Positions 25,327 through 33,698 of a DNA stretch of 64,000 nt are shown here, in pieces; positions within the stretch are counted from its first letter, which is position 1; every line of letters starts with the position of its first letter. The stretch is from the NCBI RefSeq assembly GCF_039889165.1, contig NZ_JAYMYY010000002.1, forward strand, positions 310,001 through 374,000, read 5' to 3'. The position numbers and the translations under genes were made by a program. Source of the DNA: Pseudocitrobacter cyperus (GTDB taxonomy: Bacteria; Pseudomonadota; Gammaproteobacteria; Enterobacterales; Enterobacteriaceae). The notes under the pieces were generated by a model. The model worked only from the letters and a program-made list of their open reading frames with translations. It was not told the DNA's origin and made no database searches.

Positions 25327-25995
25327 ATGAAACGGACAAACAATATTAAGCACGCCGCTTTTCGCAAAAGCTGGAGTGCGCGCCATTTAACACCGGTTGC
25401 TTTCGCTGTTACTGCCGTCTTTATGCTGGCGGGCTGTGAGCAAAGCGACGAAACGGTCACTCTCTATCAAAACGCGGACGACTGCTCGGCAGCCAACCCG
25501 GGTAAAAGTGCGGAATGTACCACCGCCTTTAATAACGCACAGAAAGAAGCAGAACGTACTGCGCCGAAATATGCCACGCGTGAAGATTGCGTAGCGGAAT
25601 TTGGTGAAGGCCAGTGTCAGCAAACGCCAGCTCAGGCAGGTGTTGCGCCAGAAAACCAGGCACAGGCACAAAGCAGCGGTAGCTTCTGGATGCCGTTGAT
25701 GGCCGGTTACATGATGGGTCGTATGATGAGCGGCGGCGCGGGCTTCCAGCAGCAGCCGGTCTTTACCTCGAAAAATCCGGCCAGCCCGGCTTACGGTAAA
25801 TACACCGACGCCAGCGGCAAAAACTACGGCGCCGCGCAGCCAGGCCGCTCCATGACCGTACCGAAAACCGCGATGGCGCCAAAACCGGCCACCACCAGCA
25901 CGGTCACTCGTGGCGGCTTTGGCGAATCTGTCGCTAAACAGTCCACCATGCAGCGTAGCGCTACGGGCACCTCTTCTCGCTCGATGGGCGGCTAA
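25327..25995 (+). CDS. ygiB: DUF1190 lipoprotein-like protein YgiB
   Basis: This is a 222-residue protein. A hydrophobic segment ends in a lipobox-like FMLAGC at about residues 32-37, so it may be a lipoprotein despite a long charged N-terminus. Four Cys-containing motifs follow (DDCSAANPGKSAEC, REDCVAEFGEGQC), then a Gly/Met-rich MMGRMMSGGAGF stretch and a low-complexity tail ending SSRSMGG. Function is unknown. It is paired with ygiC, 5 bases downstream, across enterobacteria, and tolC lies upstream. Confidence 0.93.
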   Translation: MKRTNNIKHAAFRKSWSARHLTPVAFAVTAVFMLAGCEQSDETVTLYQNADDCSAANPGKSAECTTAFNNAQKEAERTAPKYATREDCVAEFGEGQCQQTPAQAGVAPENQAQAQSSGSFWMPLMAGYMMGRMMSGGAGFQQQPVFTSKNPASPAYGKYTDASGKNYGAAQPGRSMTVPKTAMAPKPATTSTVTRGGFGESVAKQSTMQRSATGTSSRSMGG

Positions 25996-26000
25996 GCGAC

Positions 26001-27161
26001 ATGGAAAGAATCAGCATTACCGAACGCCCGGACTGGCGTGAAAAAGCCACTGAGTATGGCTTCAACTTCCACACCATGTACGGCGAGCCGTACTGGAGTG
26101 AAGAAGCCTACTATAAGCTGACGCTGGCGCAGGTTGAGAAACTGGAAGACGTCACCGCCGAACTGCACCAGATGTGCCTGAAAGTTGTGGAGCGCGTCGT
26201 TGCCAGTGATGAACTGATGGCGAAGTTTCGCATCCCTAAACACACCTGGGGATTTGTGCGCCAGTCGTGGCAAACGCATCAGCCTTCGCTCTATTCACGC
26301 ATGGATCTGGCGTGGGATGGCGTAGGTGAACCGAAGCTGTTGGAAAACAACGCGGACACGCCAACCTCGCTGTACGAAGCGGCGTTTTTCCAGTGGATCT
26401 GGCTGGAAGATCAGCTCAATGCCGGTAATCTGCCGGAAGGGAGCGATCAGTTCAACAGCCTGCAAGAGAAGATCATTGAACGCTTTACTGAACTGCGAGA
26501 ACAGCATGGTTTCCAGTTACTGCATCTGACCTGCTGTCGCGATACCGTTGAAGATCGCGGAACCGTTCAGTACCTGCAGGACTGCGCAGCGGAAGCCGAA
26601 GTCGCGACGGAATTTCTCTATATCGAGGACATCGGGCTCGGTGAGAAAGGCCAGTTTACCGATCTCCAGGACCAGGTTATCGGCAACCTCTTTAAGCTCT
26701 ATCCGTGGGAGTACATGATGCGCGAGATGTTCTCTACCAAGCTGGAAGATGCTGGCGTGCGCTGGCTGGAGCCGGCATGGAAGAGCATCATTTCCAACAA
26801 AGCGCTGCTGCCGCTGTTGTGGGAGATGTTCCCGGATCACCCGAACCTGTTACCGGCCTATTTTGCGGAAGATGATCATCCGCAAATGGATAAATATGTG
26901 GTGAAGCCGATCTTCTCCCGCGAAGGCGCCAATATCTCCATCATTGAAAACGGGAAAACCGTCGAACAGGTGGAAGGGCCTTACGGCGAAGAGGGCATGA
27001 TTGTGCAGCAGTTCCATCCGCTGCCGAAGTTCGGCGACAGCTATACGCTAATTGGTAGCTGGCTGATCAACGATCAACCCGCCGGGATCGGTATTCGCGA
27101 AGACCGCGCACTGATTACGCAGGATCTTTCCCGCTTTTATCCGCACATTTTTGTGGAGTAA
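26001..27161 (+). CDS. ygiC: Glutathionylspermidine synthase-like ATP-grasp protein YgiC
   Basis: This is a 386-residue protein homologous to the synthetase half of the Gss bifunctional enzyme, without the amidase domain. Conserved blocks include RMDLAWDG, PKLLENNADTPTSLYEAAFFQW, the DKYVVKPIFSREGANI ATP-grasp loop and GSWLINDQPAGIGIRED. E. coli YgiC lacks demonstrated glutathionylspermidine synthase activity, so its ligase substrate is unknown. Its 3' end is overlapped by a small antisense gene. Confidence 0.93.
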   Translation: MERISITERPDWREKATEYGFNFHTMYGEPYWSEEAYYKLTLAQVEKLEDVTAELHQMCLKVVERVVASDELMAKFRIPKHTWGFVRQSWQTHQPSLYSRMDLAWDGVGEPKLLENNADTPTSLYEAAFFQWIWLEDQLNAGNLPEGSDQFNSLQEKIIERFTELREQHGFQLLHLTCCRDTVEDRGTVQYLQDCAAEAEVATEFLYIEDIGLGEKGQFTDLQDQVIGNLFKLYPWEYMMREMFSTKLEDAGVRWLEPAWKSIISNKALLPLLWEMFPDHPNLLPAYFAEDDHPQMDKYVVKPIFSREGANISIIENGKTVEQVEGPYGEEGMIVQQFHPLPKFGDSYTLIGSWLINDQPAGIGIREDRALITQDLSRFYPHIFVE

Positions 27162-27339
27162 ATCCGGATTCAGATACCGCCCCTTCGCAGGGCGGTATTT
27201 TCTCTTCGCGCCAACGGCGAATCATCTCCAGCAACGCATCTCTTTCCTGTCGACAGGCGCGACGCTCACGCCTGACATGGTAAATCGCAAATCCCACCAG
27301 TACAGCAATCAAAGCTATCCAGTACCACGCAATATACAT
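27115..27339 (-). CDS. Small single-span membrane protein overlapping ygiC 3' end
   Basis: This is a 74-residue protein. Residues about 3-19 are hydrophobic (IAWYWIALIAVLVGFAI). A very basic and then helical charged segment follows (YHVRRERRACRQERDALLEM), giving an N-out or N-in single-pass protein with a cytosolic coil. The ATG has a strong AAGGA ribosome binding site at suitable spacing, supporting a real gene. The last 47 bases overlap the 3' end of ygiC on the other strand. I do not recognise the family; the C-terminal ~20 residues may be poorly conserved, as they are constrained by ygiC. Confidence 0.6.
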   Translation of the reverse strand: MYIAWYWIALIAVLVGFAIYHVRRERRACRQERDALLEMIRRWREEKIPPCEGAVSESGFTPQKCADKSGKDPA

Positions 27340-27683
27340 TCTTTCATCCTTAAAAGTTAAAATTAATTTACATTCAACACTCGTTATTCACATTAATAGC
27401 GAATTGTTGGTTTATTAATTATATATAACCTCGCGTACTATCATCGAAATAAATAAACCAAATTAAACTCTGAAAAATATACATTACGCTATTTGAAACA
27501 ATGTAATCAGGATCACAGTCTATAACAATAGCGGTTGTGGTTGATATATCGCCCACCTACTATCCGAATAAATAAAGCAGATTAATATAATTAAAAAGAA
27601 AAGATAAAGTTTATACCTATTCATAAAAAACGATGTTTGTTATCTCATAAATAATCCACGGGAATATATAAGGAAATATCGTT
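27340..27683. other. AT-rich regulatory gap upstream of assT
   Basis: These 344 bases are strongly AT-rich and contain no gene that I can support. They hold the CRP-like site described separately and probably the assT promoter. assT itself begins after AAGGAAATATCGTT. Confidence 0.6.
27502..27517. promoter_or_regulatory. CRP-like site upstream of assT
   Basis: TGTAA-N6-TCACA matches the CRP consensus at 9 of 10 defined positions, about 170 bases before the assT ATG. That is somewhat far for simple activation, so an intervening promoter would be needed. Inferred only. Confidence 0.4.
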
Positions 27684-29480
27684 ATGTTTAGTCAATATCG
27701 AAAAACGTTCCTCGCGGGCGCGGTGGCACTTACCTTTAGCGTATCAAGCGCAGGTGTGCTGGCCGCAGGTTTTCAACCGGCGCCACCGGCGGGTCATCTG
27801 GGGGCGGTCATCGTCGATCCCTATGGTCACGCCCCATTAACCGCACTGGTTGAACTCGATAGCCACACCATCTCCGATGTAAAAGTCACCGTACATGGTA
27901 AAGGCGAGAAAGGTGTGCCTATCAGCTACAGCGTGGGCAATGAATCGCTGAAAAACTACGACGGTATCCCTATTTTTGGGTTGTATCAGAAGTTTGCCAA
28001 CAAAGTCACCGTGGAATGGAAAGAGAATGGCAAACCAATGAAAGATGACTATACAGTTCAGACTTCCGCTATCGTCAATCACTATATGGACAACCGCTCT
28101 ATCTCAGACCTGCAACAGCCTAAAGTGGTAAAAGTCGCCCCGGGCTTTGAAGACCGCCTCTATATGGTGAACACGCACACCTTTACCGCGCAGGGCTCTG
28201 ACCTGCACTGGCACGGCGAAAAATCAAAAGACGCCGGTATTCTCGATGCAGGCCCGGCAACCGGCGCGCTGCCTTTTGATATTGCGCCATTCACCTTTGT
28301 GGTCGACACCGAAGGGGAGTATCGCTGGTGGCTTGACCAGGAAACCTTCTACGACGGGCATGACCGCAACATCAACAAACGCGGCTACCTGATGGGCATC
28401 CGTGAAACGCCGCGCGGTACCTACACGGCGGTACAGGGTCAGCACTGGTATGAATTTGACATGATGGGTCAGGTGCTGGAAGACCACAAACTGCCGCGCG
28501 GGTTCGTCGATGCCACCCACGAATCAATCGAAACATCGAAGGGCACCGTACTGTTGCGCGTAGGCAAAAACCGTTATCGCCGCGATGACGGGGTGCACGT
28601 CAACACTATTCGCGACCATATCCTGGAAGTGGATAAATCAGGCCGCGTGGTCGACGTCTGGGATCTGAATAAAATCCTCGACCCAATGCGTGATGCTCTG
28701 CTTGGCGCGCTGGATGCCGGCGCCGTCTGCGTAAACGTCGACCTGGCGCACGCAGGGCAGCAGGCGAAGCTTGAGCCAGACACACCGTTTGGTGATGCGC
28801 TGGGCGTAGGCCCTGGCCGTAACTGGGCGCACGTAAACTCCATCGCCTATGACGCTAAAGACGACTCCATTATCATCTCTTCCCGTCACCAGGGCGTGTT
28901 CAAAATTGGCCGCGACAAACAGGTGAAATGGATCCTTGCGCCATCCAAAGGGTGGGACAAACAGCTTGCCAGCAAGCTGCTGAAGCCAGTTGATGACAAA
29001 GGCAAACCGATCAGTTGTGATGAAAACGGCAACTGCCAGAACAGTGACTTCGACTTCACCTATACCCAGCATACCGCGTGGCTCTCCAGCAAAGGTACTC
29101 TCACCGTCTTTGATAATGGCGATGGCCGTCATCTGGAACAACCGGCTCTACCTACGATGAAATATTCCCGCTTCGTGGAATACAAAATCGACGAGAAAAA
29201 AGGCACCGTCCAGCAAGTTTGGGAATATGGCAAAGATCGCGGATACGACTTCTACAGCCCGATTACGTCCGTCATCGAATATGAAAAAGATCGCGACACC
29301 ATGTTTGGCTTCAGCGGCTCCATTCATTTATTCGATATAGGCCAGCCGACCATTGGTAAGCTCAATGAAATTGACTACAAAACCAAAGAAGTGAAAGTGG
29401 AAATCGACGTTCTGTCGGATAAACCGAATCAGACCCACTACCGTGCAATGCTGGTTCATCCACAGCAGATGTTTAAATAA
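27684..29480 (+). CDS. assT: Arylsulfate sulfotransferase AssT
   Basis: This is a 598-residue periplasmic enzyme that transfers sulfate from phenyl sulfates to phenolic acceptors via a sulfated histidine. The signal peptide (residues 1-27) ends SSAGVLAAG. The six-bladed propeller is represented by repeats such as LHWHGEKSKDAGILD, VNTIRDHILEVDKSG and SIAYDAKDDSIIISSRHQG. The TQHTAWL region carries a catalytic histidine candidate. The disulfide loop ISCDENGNCQNSDF is the one known to be formed by DsbL. Downstream dsbL and dsbI complete the AssT-DsbL-DsbI module known from uropathogenic E. coli and Salmonella. Confidence 0.95.
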   Translation: MFSQYRKTFLAGAVALTFSVSSAGVLAAGFQPAPPAGHLGAVIVDPYGHAPLTALVELDSHTISDVKVTVHGKGEKGVPISYSVGNESLKNYDGIPIFGLYQKFANKVTVEWKENGKPMKDDYTVQTSAIVNHYMDNRSISDLQQPKVVKVAPGFEDRLYMVNTHTFTAQGSDLHWHGEKSKDAGILDAGPATGALPFDIAPFTFVVDTEGEYRWWLDQETFYDGHDRNINKRGYLMGIRETPRGTYTAVQGQHWYEFDMMGQVLEDHKLPRGFVDATHESIETSKGTVLLRVGKNRYRRDDGVHVNTIRDHILEVDKSGRVVDVWDLNKILDPMRDALLGALDAGAVCVNVDLAHAGQQAKLEPDTPFGDALGVGPGRNWAHVNSIAYDAKDDSIIISSRHQGVFKIGRDKQVKWILAPSKGWDKQLASKLLKPVDDKGKPISCDENGNCQNSDFDFTYTQHTAWLSSKGTLTVFDNGDGRHLEQPALPTMKYSRFVEYKIDEKKGTVQQVWEYGKDRGYDFYSPITSVIEYEKDRDTMFGFSGSIHLFDIGQPTIGKLNEIDYKTKEVKVEIDVLSDKPNQTHYRAMLVHPQQMFK

Positions 29481-29492
29481 GAAGGAATAGTT

Positions 29493-30161
29493 ATGTCTAC
29501 TAAATGGATTAAATCATTATTTACCGGCGTAGTATTAACCGCCGCACTGGCAACCTCTTTCGCAGCATCGGCATTCACCGAAGGCACAGATTACATGGTG
29601 CTGGAAAAACCCATTCCCAATGCTGACAAAACGCTGATTAAAGTCTTCAGCTACGCCTGCCCGTTCTGCTACAAGTACGACAAAGCGGTCACAGGCCCGG
29701 TATCTGAAAAAGTGAAAGATCTGGTGGCATTCACCCCTTTCCATCTGGAAACCAAAGGTGAATATGGCAAGCAGGCCAGCGAAGTGTTTGCCGTGCTGAT
29801 TGCAAAAGATAAAGCTGCAGGCATTTCCCTGTTTGATGCTAACTCACAGTTTAAAAAAGCAAAATTCGCATACTACGCGGCGTATCACGACAAAAAAGAG
29901 CGCTGGTCTGACGGTAAAGATCCGGCAGCCTTTATCAAAACCGGCCTTGATGCCGCTGGCATGAGCCAGGCTGATTTCGAAACCGCACTGAAAGAACCGG
30001 CGGTTCAGGAAACGCTGGAAAAATGGAAAGCGGCCTATGATGTGGCAAAAATCCAGGGCGTTCCGGCCTATGTGGTTAATGGTAAATATCTGATCTACAC
30101 CAAGAATATTAAATCTATTGACTCTATGGCCGAGTTGATTCGCGAACTGGCGAGCAAATAA
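29493..30161 (+). CDS. dsbL: Thiol:disulfide oxidase DsbL
   Basis: This is a 222-residue periplasmic thioredoxin-fold oxidant dedicated to AssT. There is a signal peptide to about residue 27 (AASAF). The active site CPFC lies at residues 56-59 (SYACPFCYKYD), where DsbA has CPHC. The cis-proline loop is in KIQGVPAYVVNG. It lies 12 bases after assT with an AGAAGGA ribosome binding site. Confidence 0.94.
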   Translation: MSTKWIKSLFTGVVLTAALATSFAASAFTEGTDYMVLEKPIPNADKTLIKVFSYACPFCYKYDKAVTGPVSEKVKDLVAFTPFHLETKGEYGKQASEVFAVLIAKDKAAGISLFDANSQFKKAKFAYYAAYHDKKERWSDGKDPAAFIKTGLDAAGMSQADFETALKEPAVQETLEKWKAAYDVAKIQGVPAYVVNGKYLIYTKNIKSIDSMAELIRELASK

Positions 30162-30176
30162 CACAGGGAAATGCTT

Positions 30177-30851
30177 ATGGCTTTCATTAAGGGATTATGG
30201 CGAAACCTTCGCGCAAGCCCGGTCGATACGCTGGTGAGGTGGCAGGAGGGGCGCTTTCTGTGGCTTTTTATGGCCATCGCGATGGGCGCGCTGATTGTGC
30301 TGGCGCACTCATTCTTCCAGATCTATCTCTACATGGCACCGTGCGAACAGTGTGTTTATATTCGCTACGCTATGTTTGTGATGGTGTTTGGCGGTGTGAT
30401 TGCGGCGATAAACCCGAAAAACATTATCCTGAAACTGATTGGCTGCGTGATGGCGTTCTACGGCAGCATTATGGGGATTAAGTTTTCAGTCAAGCTGAAT
30501 GGTATCCATTATGCGGTGCATAACCCGGATCCCGACGCGCTGTTTGGCGTCCAGGGCTGTTCAACAGATCCCACTTTTCCCTTTAATCTGCCGCTGGCGC
30601 AGTGGGCGCCTGAATGGTTCAAACCGACCGGTGACTGCGGCTATGATGCGCCCATCGTACCTGATGGCGTTACGCTCAGCAGTACTCAGCAGTGGTTTAT
30701 CGATATGTATCAGCATTCTGAAGGCTGGTATCTCCTGCCGCCATGGCACTTTATGAATATGGCGCAGGCGTGCATGCTGGCTTTTGGTACGTGTCTGGTA
30801 TTGCTGCTGATAATGAGTGCCGCCTGGGGTTTGAAACTACTCAGAGGGTAA
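30177..30851 (+). CDS. dsbI: Disulfide bond protein DsbI (DsbB-like)
   Basis: This is a 224-residue inner-membrane quinone reductase that reoxidises DsbL. About four or five transmembrane segments are seen. The first periplasmic Cys pair is in APCEQCVYIR and the second is formed by GCSTDPTFPF and GDCGYD. The ATG at 30177 is preferred over the one at 30171, because the AGGGA site is 7 rather than 1 base away. Last gene of the assT operon; hairpin-forming sequence follows. Confidence 0.93.
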   Translation: MAFIKGLWRNLRASPVDTLVRWQEGRFLWLFMAIAMGALIVLAHSFFQIYLYMAPCEQCVYIRYAMFVMVFGGVIAAINPKNIILKLIGCVMAFYGSIMGIKFSVKLNGIHYAVHNPDPDALFGVQGCSTDPTFPFNLPLAQWAPEWFKPTGDCGYDAPIVPDGVTLSSTQQWFIDMYQHSEGWYLLPPWHFMNMAQACMLAFGTCLVLLLIMSAAWGLKLLRG

Positions 30852-31007
30852 AGAAAAAGCCTGATAGCGCGTCGCCTGTCAGGCCAGTAATCCGATTAAG
30901 AGAAAGAGCAAATGGCGCTGTGCTTATCACGCCCACCAACAGACTGTAATAGGTTAATATTGCAGCCTATTCGTAGACCAGCTAAGCGCAGCGCCACCCG
31001 GCCAGAT

Positions 31008-31796
31008 TCACCCTACCTGCACCGACAACATACTTAAACTTCCCATTTCTACGCCATCCACCGGCATGGAGATCGCTTCCTCACCATCCCATGCGCCCAG
31101 CACGTACAATAATGGCAGGAAATGCTCTGCCGTCGGGTTCGACAGTGAACCACCTTCGTGCTCCAGGTAATTCCCCAGCGGATGCTGCTCTACCGGGCCT
31201 TTCCACGTCAGATTCGCTTTAACGTAGTCATTAAACGACGTCGCCCACGGATAAGGCGCACCGTCGCCATGCCATTTTGCTGTTCGCAGGTTATGCACCA
31301 CGTTGCCACTGGCCACCAGCATAATGCCCTCGTCGCGCAAGCTGGCAAGCTTACGCCCCATTTCCAGATGCCATGCCGCAGGCTTAGTGCTGTCTATACT
31401 CAACTGCACCATCGGGATATCCGCGTTCGGGTACATCTTAATAAGTACGCCCCAGGAACCATGGTCGAAACCCCAGGCTTCTTTATCCAGCGTGACGGGT
31501 ACGGGCGACAGCAATTCAACAAGCCGCTGCGCCAGCGCCGGAGAGCCTGGCGCAGGATAATGAATGTCATACAGCGCCTGCGGGAAACCACCGAAATCGT
31601 GGATCGTTTTCGGCGCATCCATCGCAGTTACGCCCGTACCACGGGTAAACCAGTGGGCAGAAATAACCACGATCGCTTTTGGCCGGGGCAGCGTCTCGCC
31701 CAAATGTTGCCAGGTGCGGGTATAGATGTTGTCTTCCAGCACATTCATCGGACTACCATGACCTAAAAACAACGCTGGCATTCGGGTACGAGACAT
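31008..31796 (-). CDS. ygiD: 4,5-DOPA dioxygenase extradiol-type protein YgiD
   Basis: This is a 262-residue LigB-family aromatic ring-opening dioxygenase. Metal ligands are in GHGSPMN (near residue 14), SAHWF, GFDHGSWG and SGNVVHNL. The ATG at 31796 (MSRTRMPALFLGHG) has GAGGA upstream; a start 12 residues earlier is less likely. The E. coli homologue opens the ring of L-DOPA. Divergent from zupT. Confidence 0.94.
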   Translation of the reverse strand: MSRTRMPALFLGHGSPMNVLEDNIYTRTWQHLGETLPRPKAIVVISAHWFTRGTGVTAMDAPKTIHDFGGFPQALYDIHYPAPGSPALAQRLVELLSPVPVTLDKEAWGFDHGSWGVLIKMYPNADIPMVQLSIDSTKPAAWHLEMGRKLASLRDEGIMLVASGNVVHNLRTAKWHGDGAPYPWATSFNDYVKANLTWKGPVEQHPLGNYLEHEGGSLSNPTAEHFLPLLYVLGAWDGEEAISMPVDGVEMGSLSMLSVQVG

Positions 31797-31957
31797 GTTG
31801 ATATCCTCACAGAAGGTACAGTGTAATAACACTACATTAACCTGTTTTATGGGGAGTGAAACTCAGATAAGCATGATGATGATCTTCAGAAAATTTGAAT
31901 GTAAGGTGGGGTAAAGAAGCGAGTTGCCTCTCGTAATGGAAGACAAAGTTCAATAAT

Positions 31958-31976
31958 ATAAATGATAATCATTATC
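31958..31976. promoter_or_regulatory. Fur-like box upstream of zupT
   Basis: ATAAATGATAATCATTATC matches the 19-base Fur consensus GATAATGATAATCATTATC at 16 positions. It ends only 14 bases before the zupT ATG, just ahead of its AAGGAG ribosome binding site, where a bound repressor would block transcription. Whether Fur or another metal regulator uses it cannot be told from sequence. Confidence 0.7.
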
Positions 31977-31990
31977 ATAAGGAGTAGACG

Positions 31991-32764
31991 ATGTCGGTAC
32001 CCTTAATTCTGACCTTGTTAGCGGGTGCAGCCACGTTTATCGGCGCATTTCTCGGCGTTATCGGCCAAAAGCCCTCCAACCGCGTGTTGGCGTTTTCCCT
32101 TGGCTTTGCCGCCGGGATTATGCTGCTGATTTCGCTGATGGAGATGCTTCCCGCCGCGCTGGATACCGAAGGGATGTCGCCGCTGCTTGGCTACGGCATG
32201 TTCGTTATCGGCCTGCTGGGCTATTTCGCTCTCGACCGCATGTTGCCACATGCTCACCCGCAAGATCTGGCGCCGGCGGAAGTGAAACCCCTGCCGCCCA
32301 ATATTCGCCGGACGGCCATTTTGTTGACGCTGGGTATCAGCCTGCACAACTTCCCGGAGGGAATTGCCACCTTTGTCACTGCCAGCAGCAATCTTGAGTT
32401 AGGTTTCGGGATTGCTTTTGCTGTGGCGCTGCACAATATTCCGGAAGGGCTTGCGGTCTCCGGGCCGATCTACGCCGCGACCGGGTCTAAGCGAAAGGCG
32501 GTATTCTGGGCAGGAATTTCCGGGATGGCGGAAATTCTCGGTGGCGTACTGGCATGGCTTATCCTGGGGAGCCTGGTCTCACCTGTTGTGATGGCGGCCG
32601 TCATGGCGGCAGTGGCGGGGATTATGGTAGCGCTGTCAGTCGATGAACTCATGCCACTGGCAAAAGAGATCGATCCCAATAACAACCCAAGCTACGGCGT
32701 ATTGTGCGGGATGTCCGTAATGGGGCTGAGCCTGGTATTATTGCAATCGATTGGTTTAGGTTAA
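31991..32764 (+). CDS. zupT: ZIP-family metal transporter ZupT
   Basis: This is a 257-residue inner-membrane importer of zinc and other divalent metals (iron, manganese, cobalt in E. coli). Eight predicted spans. The two metal-binding helices carry HNFPEGIATF and HNIPEGLAVS. A short His-containing loop (PHAHPQ) lies between spans 3 and 4. Strong AAGGAG ribosome binding site; Fur-like box immediately upstream; inverted repeat after the stop. Confidence 0.97.
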   Translation: MSVPLILTLLAGAATFIGAFLGVIGQKPSNRVLAFSLGFAAGIMLLISLMEMLPAALDTEGMSPLLGYGMFVIGLLGYFALDRMLPHAHPQDLAPAEVKPLPPNIRRTAILLTLGISLHNFPEGIATFVTASSNLELGFGIAFAVALHNIPEGLAVSGPIYAATGSKRKAVFWAGISGMAEILGGVLAWLILGSLVSPVVMAAVMAAVAGIMVALSVDELMPLAKEIDPNNNPSYGVLCGMSVMGLSLVLLQSIGLG

Positions 32765-32771
32765 TCATGGT

Positions 32772-32795
32772 GCCGTGCTTGAACAATAGCACGGC
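32772..32795 (+). terminator. Hairpin after zupT
   Basis: gccgtgct / agcacggc is an 8-bp stem with an 8-base loop, starting 8 bases after the zupT stop. No T run follows, so it is a weak or Rho-assisted terminator candidate. Confidence 0.5.
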
Positions 32796-33081
32796 ATAAT
32801 CATGGGATTACAAATTATCACAAAATTTTATCTGAATAATGGCATTTACCCTTGCCAGTCCGCATCGTATTGTTATTATGCGCCAGCAACAATCTCGCAT
32901 CACTAACTCAATCATCAAAATAATATTATTTTCGGGGAGTATTATTTAAAATAATATTTTAACTTATTCACGCCTATCCATTTAGATTTCCTAACTTTGT
33001 TCATTTATACCTTAGGATATAATTTTCATACACTGTATTTATTTATTCAGTTATGTCGTTATTTTTAAAAGGATATAAATT
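32796..33081. other. AT-rich leader of the fimbrial operon
   Basis: This gap is very AT-rich, with repeated aataatatt-type sequence near 32920-32960, and it precedes the major fimbrial subunit. No gene or recognisable operator is supported. It probably contains the fimbrial promoter. No inverted repeats resembling the fim switch were noticed. Confidence 0.5.
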
Positions 33082-33645
33082 ATGTTTACAGGAAAAAGAA
33101 CGATACTGGCGCTCGCTATCACCGCACTCACTTCTGGTTACGCCCTGGCCGATGTTGACGGCGGCGGTGGTAAAATTACCTTTTCCGGCCTGATTATTAA
33201 CGCCCCCTGTTCTATTCAGGCTGATGATGTCGATAAGCAGGTTAACCTCGGGGAAGTTCCCGCCAGCTATATTAATGCCAACACCCACTCTGACGCAGTA
33301 GACTCCAGCCTTCATTTGATCAACTGTGACCTGCCAAACTCCGACAATGGCGATGGAGACACAGTCTCTAAAGTAGACGTCACCTTCAGCAGCGGCAGTG
33401 TTGAACCCACTGACAGTAACCTGATGACCAATACCTATGCCAGCGGCGCGAACAATGTCGGGATTCGCTTACTGGATAAAAACAGCGCCAACATTACCCT
33501 GGGTGCTGCGCATACTGTCGATCTGATTACCACTTCAGCAACCCAGATCCTGCCGTTTAAAGCCTGGATGGAAAAAACAGGCTCGGCGGACGTCACCCCT
33601 GGCGGCGTAACGGCTACGGCAAATTACACCCTGATCTATAAATAA
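33082..33645 (+). CDS. ygiL: Major fimbrial subunit, YgiL-like
   Basis: This is a 187-residue type 1-like pilin. The signal peptide (MFTGKRTILALAITALTSGYALA) precedes a mature protein starting at about DVDGGGGKITFSG. The pilin disulfide is formed by Cys in NAPCSIQADD and INCDLPNS. The C-terminal beta-zipper ATANYTLIYK has the penultimate tyrosine needed for chaperone binding. First gene of a pilin-usher-chaperone-adhesin operon. Low GC content compared with the usher gene. An AAGGA ribosome binding site precedes the start. Confidence 0.9.
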   Translation: MFTGKRTILALAITALTSGYALADVDGGGGKITFSGLIINAPCSIQADDVDKQVNLGEVPASYINANTHSDAVDSSLHLINCDLPNSDNGDGDTVSKVDVTFSSGSVEPTDSNLMTNTYASGANNVGIRLLDKNSANITLGAAHTVDLITTSATQILPFKAWMEKTGSADVTPGGVTATANYTLIYK

Positions 33646-33651
33646 CCCACA

Positions 33652-33670
33652 GGCGGCCATGATGGCCGCC
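33652..33670 (+). terminator. Attenuator-like hairpin after the major pilin gene
   Basis: ggcggccat-g-atggccgcc is a near-perfect palindrome between the pilin and usher genes, followed by a T-rich stretch (tatttttaatt) about 20 bases later. Such a hairpin keeps the major pilin more abundant than the downstream products. Confidence 0.6.
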
Positions 33671-33698
33671 TCCTCCTTGTATTTTTAATTACCCGGGT

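Noticed and set aside
32796..33081. Possible fim-type invertible promoter ahead of the fimbrial operon
   Set aside because: The stretch is AT-rich but shows no convincing inverted repeats, and no recombinase gene lies nearby.
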